Positions 5,372-8,952 of a DNA stretch of 8,952 bases are shown here, piece after piece. The notes under the pieces are model-generated. The model worked only from the letters and a program-made list of their open reading frames with translations. It did not search any database and had not been told where the DNA came from. The position numbers and the translations under genes were made by a program. Source of the DNA: Candidatus Cloacimonadota bacterium (lineage in GTDB: Bacteria; Cloacimonadota; Cloacimonadia; JGIOTU-2); NCBI GenBank assembly GCA_030628975.1, contig DAOVPZ010000034.1:1-8952 (forward strand), read 5' to 3'. Position 1 is the first letter of the stretch, and every line of letters starts with the position of its first letter.

Positions 5372-6394
5372 CTAAACCTCCTGTAAACTCTGGATAACTT
5401 CTCGTAAATCGATTCCTGCGGGGCAAGTGGATATACATCTACCACAACCTGTACATCCTGATTTTGAGAAGTTTTGTTCCATTATATTAAACTTACATTG
5501 ATATCTATTTCTGAATCTTTCCCATAATTTCGCTCTTGGGCTATCCCCACCTGCAACTCTTGCATATCCAGATAACTGGCAGGAATCCCATGTCCGTACT
5601 TTTTTGAAACAGTCCTTTTCACTTTCATCATTAAGAATGATACAGTAACAGGTAGGACAAATATTTGTGCAACCACCACATTCCACACATTCCGCAGAAA
5701 GTTCTTTCCAGGTTGCTTCATCCTTATTATCAGAAATAACATCATATTTTCTATCTGGAGAAAAATCTGAATTAATGTCTGCTAGTTTTTTTCTTATCTC
5801 CGCATGTTGAGCTTCAATCTTATTTTTTTCCTCAGGTGAAGCATCTCTGACTGAACAATATTTCTTAATGAGCTCAAGTAATTCCTCACCCTTTTTGCTA
5901 CCTACAGTAATTAGATAATTATCATCAACCTTGATTAGGTTGAGATCATAACTGCAACTTACATCTTCAGTCTTTTCAGGATATGGTGGGAAATCTAAAA
6001 GCACACAATGACATGTAGAAAGTGCCTCGGTACAATCAGCACTAATTATATATGTATTATCTCGCCAGACTTTATAATTGGGTTCAACAAAGTTATCTTT
6101 CAAAAGTGCTGCATCCAAAACTTCTAATGCACGAAGGTCACAATTTTTTACTCCGACAATAATTCTTTTTGGCACTTTGGGGTTTACAGGAAGAACCCTT
6201 TCTGATGGTAAATATAATAATGTTTTAACTGGATCTATTGTCCGATATTTGTTAATAATAAATTCTTTGTTGTTAGAAAATTTTTTGTAAGATAAATTGT
6301 CTTCATCTAATTCAGAAGCATACGGAATAAAAATATCAAAATCATTTTTAACATTTTCAAAGAACTTTAATATATCAGAATTTGAAACAATCAT
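5372..6394 (-). CDS. hydB: HydB-like dicluster iron-sulfur subunit (sulfhydrogenase beta / AsrA type)
   Basis: 340-aa protein of the family that passes electrons between the HydG flavoprotein and a hydrogenase or sulfite reductase. Two [4Fe-4S] motifs at the C-terminal end: C236-x2-C239-x2-C242-x3-C246-P and C314-x2-C317-x2-C320-x3-C324-P. Further conserved cysteines lie in family segments: V82-K-N-C-D-L-R-A-L (C85), A-D-C at 119-121, C128/C130, and T268-W-D-S-C-Q-L-S-G-Y followed by A-G-G-D-S-P-R. The length is that of the family. The start is supported by AAAGGA (6401-6406) 6 bases upstream. It is the first gene of the hydrogenase operon, 2 bases ahead of the HydG-like gene. Its usual partners, the soluble group 3b HydA and HydD, are absent from the window; a membrane group 4 enzyme follows instead. 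A sulfite reductase AsrA role is the alternative, but no AsrC is seen. Confidence 0.9.
   Translation of the reverse strand: MIVSNSDILKFFENVKNDFDIFIPYASELDEDNLSYKKFSNNKEFIINKYRTIDPVKTLLYLPSERVLPVNPKVPKRIIVGVKNCDLRALEVLDAALLKDNFVEPNYKVWRDNTYIISADCTEALSTCHCVLLDFPPYPEKTEDVSCSYDLNLIKVDDNYLITVGSKKGEELLELIKKYCSVRDASPEEKNKIEAQHAEIRKKLADINSDFSPDRKYDVISDNKDEATWKELSAECVECGGCTNICPTCYCIILNDESEKDCFKKVRTWDSCQLSGYARVAGGDSPRAKLWERFRNRYQCKFNIMEQNFSKSGCTGCGRCISTCPAGIDLREVIQSLQEV
5377..5382 (-). promoter_or_regulatory. AGGAGG ribosome binding site that fixes the HydG-like start
   Basis: A full AGGAGG on the minus strand lies inside the last codons of the HydB-like gene, 7 bases before ATG 5369-5367. It rules in favour of the 283-aa product over the 306-aa frame that opens at 5438. 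Confidence 0.85.
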
Positions 6395-6626
6395 CTTCTT
6401 TCCTTTCTCTGTAAAGAAATAATAATAATTAACAATACAATAATCTAGTATGGAAATTCAGATTCTTTTTCAAAGGAAAAGTTTTGTTCAATTTTGTATG
6501 TCAAGTTTTTCAGATTAAATAAAGTAAACGATACACATCAAAAGAACAAACCTGATTTTCTACTTCCTTCAGGTAATTTATATTTTCTATGAGCTATGAA
6601 ATTATCAGTAATAATTAATAGAATAT
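6395..6626 (-). promoter_or_regulatory. Spacer with the likely hydrogenase-operon promoter
   Basis: 232 AT-rich bases between the methyltransferase stop and the HydB-like start, the only sizeable gap before the operon. On the minus strand a perfect TTGACA is at 6504-6499, but no good TATAAT lies 16-18 bases after it. A second weak pair is TTGAAA (6473-6468) with CATACT or TACTAG 15-17 bases on. Near the methyltransferase end an ACCTGA/TCAGGT stem (6550-6574, 13-base loop) lacks a T-run. The promoter place is inferred from position; the exact boxes are uncertain. Confidence 0.3.
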
Positions 6627-7187
6627 TTAATAATAAATTGTAAAGTGCTGTTCCGGCAAAAAGTCAAATTCTCTTTCTAATAAATATCCAGCCTCTTCCA
6701 TTTCTCGTATAATAATTTCTTTAGGAACATCATGTCCAAATATTCCACGAAAAGTGAAAAACTTACCCTTTTTATACTCTATAATGATAATCTTGCCATC
6801 TGGTTTTAGAAAATCTTTTAAATTTCTAAAATATTTTACTCGATTTGGTATATGATGGGTTACATTACGCATAAATATAAAATCTAAACTTTTTTCAGGT
6901 AAAACTAATCTATCTTCTGATACAAGCATTGGTATAACATTATTCAATCCTTCATCTTTTGCACTTTTTTTAATAAATTCTAAAAAATCTGGGCTTGCAT
7001 CGACTGCGTAAACTTTCCCTTCTTGTCCTGCTATTTTGGCAAATCTTAAAGAAAAGTAACCTCCTCCAGCTCCGATATCGGCGATACTCTGCCCAGATTT
7101 TAATATTATAGCTTCTATAATTTGATCAGGTCTATTTTTCGGATTAGAAGCTTTTTTATTAAACATCTTTGCCTGAATGTTCTTCAT
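6627..7187 (-). CDS. Class I SAM-dependent methyltransferase
   Basis: 186-aa enzyme with the Rossmann-type fold of UbiE/Methyltransf_11 relatives; it transfers a methyl group from S-adenosylmethionine to an unknown substrate. Motif I (SAM glycine loop) is I35-A-D-I-G-A-G-G-G-Y-F at 35-45; the acidic ribose-binding motif II is V62-D-A-S at 62-65; the mid-domain motif is F103-I-F-M-R-N-V-T-H-H-I-P at 103-114; and the strand-5 segment is K126-x-F-L-K-P-D-G-K-I-I-I-I-E at about 124-137. The C-terminus ends soon after the last strands, which is usual for small arsenite- or UbiE-like forms, but I see no pair of Cys for arsenite. The ATG has a strong GGAGG (acctcc at 7194-7199 on the plus strand) 6 bases upstream. 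It stands alone between two spacers, and a link to the hydrogenase genes is not evident. Confidence 0.85.
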   Translation of the reverse strand: MKNIQAKMFNKKASNPKNRPDQIIEAIILKSGQSIADIGAGGGYFSLRFAKIAGQEGKVYAVDASPDFLEFIKKSAKDEGLNNVIPMLVSEDRLVLPEKSLDFIFMRNVTHHIPNRVKYFRNLKDFLKPDGKIIIIEYKKGKFFTFRGIFGHDVPKEIIIREMEEAGYLLEREFDFLPEQHFTIYY

Positions 7188-7244
7188 TTTTTTACCTCCA
7201 ATATTAATATTTTTCTTAAGTCAATTGCACATAACGGCTGTGTC

Positions 7245-7263
7245 CACGCAACTATATTGCGTG
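7245..7263. repeat. CACGCAA/TTGCGTG hairpin
   Basis: Perfect 7-base stem (7245-7251 with 7257-7263) around a 5-base loop. Its ACGCAA...TTGCG core recurs in the next palindrome at 7287-7306. No T-run follows on either strand, so it is not a typical terminator. Confidence 0.75.
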
Positions 7264-7286
7264 AACCAACCCAGATTTGGTAGTGT

Positions 7287-7306
7287 ATACGCAATATTGC
7301 GCGTAT
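7287..7306. repeat. Palindrome CGCAATATTGCG within an ATACGC/GCGTAT frame
   Basis: A perfect 12-base palindrome (CGCAATATTGCG, 7290-7301) sits inside a 6-base inverted repeat ATACGC/GCGTAT. It shares the CGCAA/TTGCG core with the hairpin 25 bases away, so the two may be copies of one motif or a pair of protein sites. Confidence 0.7.
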
Positions 7307-7417
7307 TTATCCTTTAGACTAATATATCTGGTTTTAATAATTTCCATTAAAGTTCCTCTGTATACACAAAATAGCTTATATGGTTTTTCAATTCTTTTAT
7401 GTCAATAACATATTTCG

Positions 7418-7480
7418 GTTTTGCTTGCCTTTGCGTAGTCCGTCTTCCGAAGTTCTACGACGGACAGGCTATTGCAAAAC
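7418..7480. repeat. Nested 63-base palindromic element
   Basis: Outer arms GTTTTGC (7418-7424) and GCAAAAC (7474-7480) enclose a GCCT/AGGC pair and inner arms GTCCGTC (7438-7444) and GACGGAC (7459-7465). CGTAG/CTACG offers an alternative inner pairing. The GC-rich core differs from the surroundings, as expected of a dispersed palindromic element. Confidence 0.7.
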
Positions 7481-7507
7481 AATGTAGCTGGGTTTTACGA
7501 AACCACA

Positions 7508-7528
7508 ATCCCCGATTAAATCGGGGAT
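7508..7528. repeat. ATCCCCGAT/ATCGGGGAT hairpin
   Basis: Perfect 9-base stem (7508-7516 with 7520-7528) and a TAA loop. No T-run on either side, which argues against a simple terminator; it looks more like a small dispersed palindrome. Confidence 0.75.
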
Positions 7529-7715
7529 ACCAAGGCACAAAGAATAATAAATATAGTATTTAAAAATATACCAGATTTCAAAGAGAATGAAAATATTAAT
7601 TCTATGAATTTTCATTTTCCGCCAAATGGTGGATGTTATTACTTAATGATCTGATAAAGTTAGAAAATAAGATGTAATATCTTTAAATGACTATACCTTT
7701 TAATCAGCAAGATAA

Positions 7716-7732
7716 ATCCCCCGAAGGGGGAT
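7716..7732 (-). terminator. ATCCCCC/GGGGGAT hairpin, possible weak terminator
   Basis: Perfect 7-base stem with five G-C pairs and a three-base loop; on the minus strand the loop region reads CTTCGG, the stable UUCG type in RNA. A short T-rich stretch (TTTATC) follows on the minus strand, so it could end HdrA transcripts that run on. The T-run is weak and the distance from the HdrA stop is about 230 bases, so it may equally be a dispersed palindrome. Confidence 0.3.
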
Positions 7733-7778
7733 AAATTCATGTGAATTAAATCTTGTTGAAAAGAGCAATTTGGGTTTT

Positions 7779-7800
7779 CGTCACGGAATGGTCCATGACG
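7779..7800. repeat. CGTCA/TGACG hairpin
   Basis: CGTCA-C-GGA, loop ATGG, TCC-A-TGACG: eight pairs with one mismatch. Its TGGTCCAT also matches, inverted, ATGGACCA at 7870-7877 in the adjacent palindrome, so the two structures could compete. Confidence 0.6.
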
Positions 7801-7808
7801 ACTCTGTG

Positions 7809-7888
7809 GACGGCAAAAGGAGCCGTCAGGGATTCATCCTTCGCAGTAGTAGTTCTACAGCTACGAAGAATGGACCACTCCCTGACGG
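7809..7888. repeat. Two overlapping, mutually exclusive stems
   Basis: GACGGC (7809-7814) pairs perfectly with GCCGTC (7822-7827). The same GCCGTC also belongs to a longer arm CCGTCAGGGA (7823-7832) that pairs perfectly with TCCCTGACGG (7879-7888). Inside the latter, CTTCG/CGAAG and GTAG/CTAC extend an imperfect stem. Only one of the two pairings can form at a time. It lies 77-156 bases past the HdrA stop in the transcribed direction. Confidence 0.65.
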
Positions 7889-7964
7889 TGGCGGAATTAT
7901 TTTGCTATTTTTAAAGGGATAACCATTTATCTTTATTGTTTAACTGATAGTAAAAATTGTTATA

Positions 7965-8952
7965 TCAAAGTGCCTCATATACCATTTCTAAAGTCTGTGT
8001 TTCTTTGAATCCGTATTGTTGCATTGCACCGGAAGGACACACACAGGCACAACTTCCACATCCCTTGCAAAGTGCGGTATTAATCTGGCATACTCTTCTA
8101 CCATTCTTGAAAATAAGTTCAGAAGCATTGTAAGGGCAAACAGAAACACATATTCCACATCCAGCACATACTTCCTCATCTACTGTGGCAATATTAGCTT
8201 CTGCAGTATATTTATCCGAAGATATTATTGTACAGGCTCTTTCTGCAGCAGCCTTTGCCTGAGAAATTGTCTCATCTATTCCTTTTGGTGAATGCGCTAA
8301 GCCAGCAAGGAAAATACCCTCTACAGCAAAATCCACAGGTCGTAATTTCACATGAGCTTCCATAAAGAAATTATCCTCATTTAAGGGAATTTTCAACATT
8401 TGGGATAAATTATAAGCATCTTCTTGTGGAACCATTGCCGGGGCAAGCACAATCAGGTTTGGTTCAATAACTAATTTGTTGCCAATAATACGGTCATCTA
8501 TTTCTACAATCAAACTATTCTTATCCTTTCTCTGGCAGACGACCGGTTTCTCATCTTCTTCATATCTGATAAAAATTACGCCCTTATCCCGTGCCTGCTG
8601 GTAATACATCTCCAAGAATCCATAAGTCCTTATATCTCTATATAAAATGAAGATATTCATCTTGGGATTTAATTCCTTCAGTCTAATAGCATTTTTTATT
8701 GCTTGGGTACAACATACTCTTGAACAATATGGATGTTCATCGTTTCTTGACCCAACACATTGAATCATTACAATGTTCTTAAGTTTTTTATATTTTTCTT
8801 TTTGTGTTACAAGATATTTTTCTAATTCTAATTGAGTAATCACATTCTCGTTCTCTTCATACAAATATTCATCAGGTTTGGATTCATTAGCACCTGTTGC
8901 TATAACTATTATGCCATGTTCATATTCCTCTTCTTCTTTAGATGACGGATCA
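7965..8952 (-). CDS. hdrA: HdrA-type flavin/iron-sulfur subunit, C-terminal part
   Basis: The frame stays open from the right edge to TGA 7967-7965, giving 328 residues of the C-terminal half; the family is usually about 650 or more. HdrA is the FAD subunit that can split electrons between ferredoxin and a second acceptor (flavin-based bifurcation). Visible signatures, numbered in this fragment, are G-I-I-V-I-A-T-G-A at 13-21 and P26-D-E-Y-L-Y; the cluster set Q-C65-V-G-S-R with Y-C76-S-R-V-C80-C81; Y104-R-D-I-R-T-Y-G-F-L-E; G-I-F-L-A-G-L-A-H-S-P-K-G-I at 212-225; and two ferredoxin motifs C262-x2-C265-x2-C268-x3-C272-P and C295-x2-C298-x2-C301-x3-C305-P. A TTG/ATG near 8862 is not the start, because family sequence continues upstream of it. 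Partners such as HdrB/C or MvhD would be outside the window. Confidence 0.92.
   Translation of the reverse strand, partial: DPSSKEEEEYEHGIIVIATGANESKPDEYLYEENENVITQLELEKYLVTQKEKYKKLKNIVMIQCVGSRNDEHPYCSRVCCTQAIKNAIRLKELNPKMNIFILYRDIRTYGFLEMYYQQARDKGVIFIRYEEDEKPVVCQRKDKNSLIVEIDDRIIGNKLVIEPNLIVLAPAMVPQEDAYNLSQMLKIPLNEDNFFMEAHVKLRPVDFAVEGIFLAGLAHSPKGIDETISQAKAAAERACTIISSDKYTAEANIATVDEEVCAGCGICVSVCPYNASELIFKNGRRVCQINTALCKGCGSCACVCPSGAMQQYGFKETQTLEMVYEAL

Larger units (their letters stand above)
7188..7964. other. Gene-free, hairpin-rich intergenic region
   Basis: 777 bases between the HdrA stop and the methyltransferase start. I find no reading frame with a ribosome binding site and protein-like composition on either strand. 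The region holds at least eight inverted repeats with stems of 6-10 bases, listed separately where strong; others are GTGTATAC (7283-7290) against GTATACAC (7360-7367), GGTTT/AAACC (7491-7504) and AATGAAAAT/ATTTTCATT (7586-7616). Several GC-rich blocks stand out from the AT-rich background, which suggests a set of inserted or degenerate repeat elements. No rRNA or tRNA is recognised. Confidence 0.7.

Noticed and set aside
5370..5438. Longer HydG-like protein starting at 5438 (306 aa)
   Set aside because: The extra 23 residues overlap the HydB end, do not resemble the family N-terminus, and a perfect AGGAGG sits before the internal ATG at 5369.
5482..5745. Minus-strand open frame inside the HydB-like gene
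   Set aside because: Different frame of the same strand covering the first cluster region of HydB, whose motifs are intact in the longer frame.
5372..6394. Anaerobic sulfite reductase subunit A
   Set aside because: The family overlaps, but no AsrC (siroheme) gene is present and hydrogenase subunits follow directly; kept only as an alternative.
7508..7528. Rho-independent terminator
   Set aside because: The stem is good but no T-run follows on either strand.
7188..7964. CRISPR array
   Set aside because: The repeats are unrelated hairpins of different sequence and spacing; there are no regular direct repeats with spacers.
8016..8291. Plus-strand and second minus-strand frames inside HdrA
   Set aside because: Shadows of the HdrA C-terminus; Cys-rich appearance comes from the ferredoxin codons read in other frames.

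Overview
The window is AT-rich, and every gene I can support lies on the minus strand, so transcription runs from the right end to the left. The content (membrane [NiFe] hydrogenase, HdrA, sulfhydrogenase-type electron-transfer subunits) points to a strict anaerobe with a hydrogen and ferredoxin metabolism. The Shine-Dalgarno sites, a four-helix-bundle (23S rRNA intervening-sequence type) gene and many intergenic palindromes suggest a bacterium, probably from a poorly cultivated low-GC lineage. The sequence alone does not allow a phylum call.

Layout, in the direction of transcription: (1) 8952-7965, the C-terminal half of an HdrA-type flavoprotein, cut by the window edge. (2) 7964-7188, 777 bases with no convincing gene but many hairpins. 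(3) 7187-6627, a class I SAM-dependent methyltransferase. (4) 6626-6395, a spacer that probably holds the promoter of the next operon. (5) 6394 to the left edge, a hydrogenase operon: HydB-like iron-sulfur subunit, HydG-like FAD/NAD(P)/2Fe-2S subunit, HycB/CooF-like polyferredoxin, a four-helix-bundle gene in an inverted-repeat frame, NuoH-like membrane subunit, NuoB-like small subunit, NuoC-like subunit, [NiFe] group 4 large subunit, and the N-terminus of a NuoL/M/N (Mrp)-type antiporter subunit at positions 311-1.

How the genes may work together: the large subunit keeps both CxxC pairs of the Ni-Fe site (C64/C67 and C354/C357), and the small subunit has the hydrogenase-type CxxC proximal cluster motif, so this is a real hydrogenase and not a complex I or Mbx relative that has lost the metal site. 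HydB and HydG normally carry electrons between NAD(P)H and soluble group 3b sulfhydrogenases. Here they precede a membrane group 4 enzyme, with a polyferredoxin between them. The inferred path is NAD(P)H, FAD and 2Fe-2S (HydG), 2x[4Fe-4S] (HydB), polyferredoxin, NuoB-like subunit, Ni-Fe site, coupled to ion movement through the NuoH-like and antiporter subunits. The direction in vivo is not known.

The most unusual local structure is the insert between the polyferredoxin stop and the NuoH ribosome binding site. A four-helix-bundle gene is framed by two inverted copies of an A-rich repeat built from fixed ends plus heptamer units. A third, solitary copy of the same repeat forms the 3' end of the NuoC-like gene and encodes its last residues.
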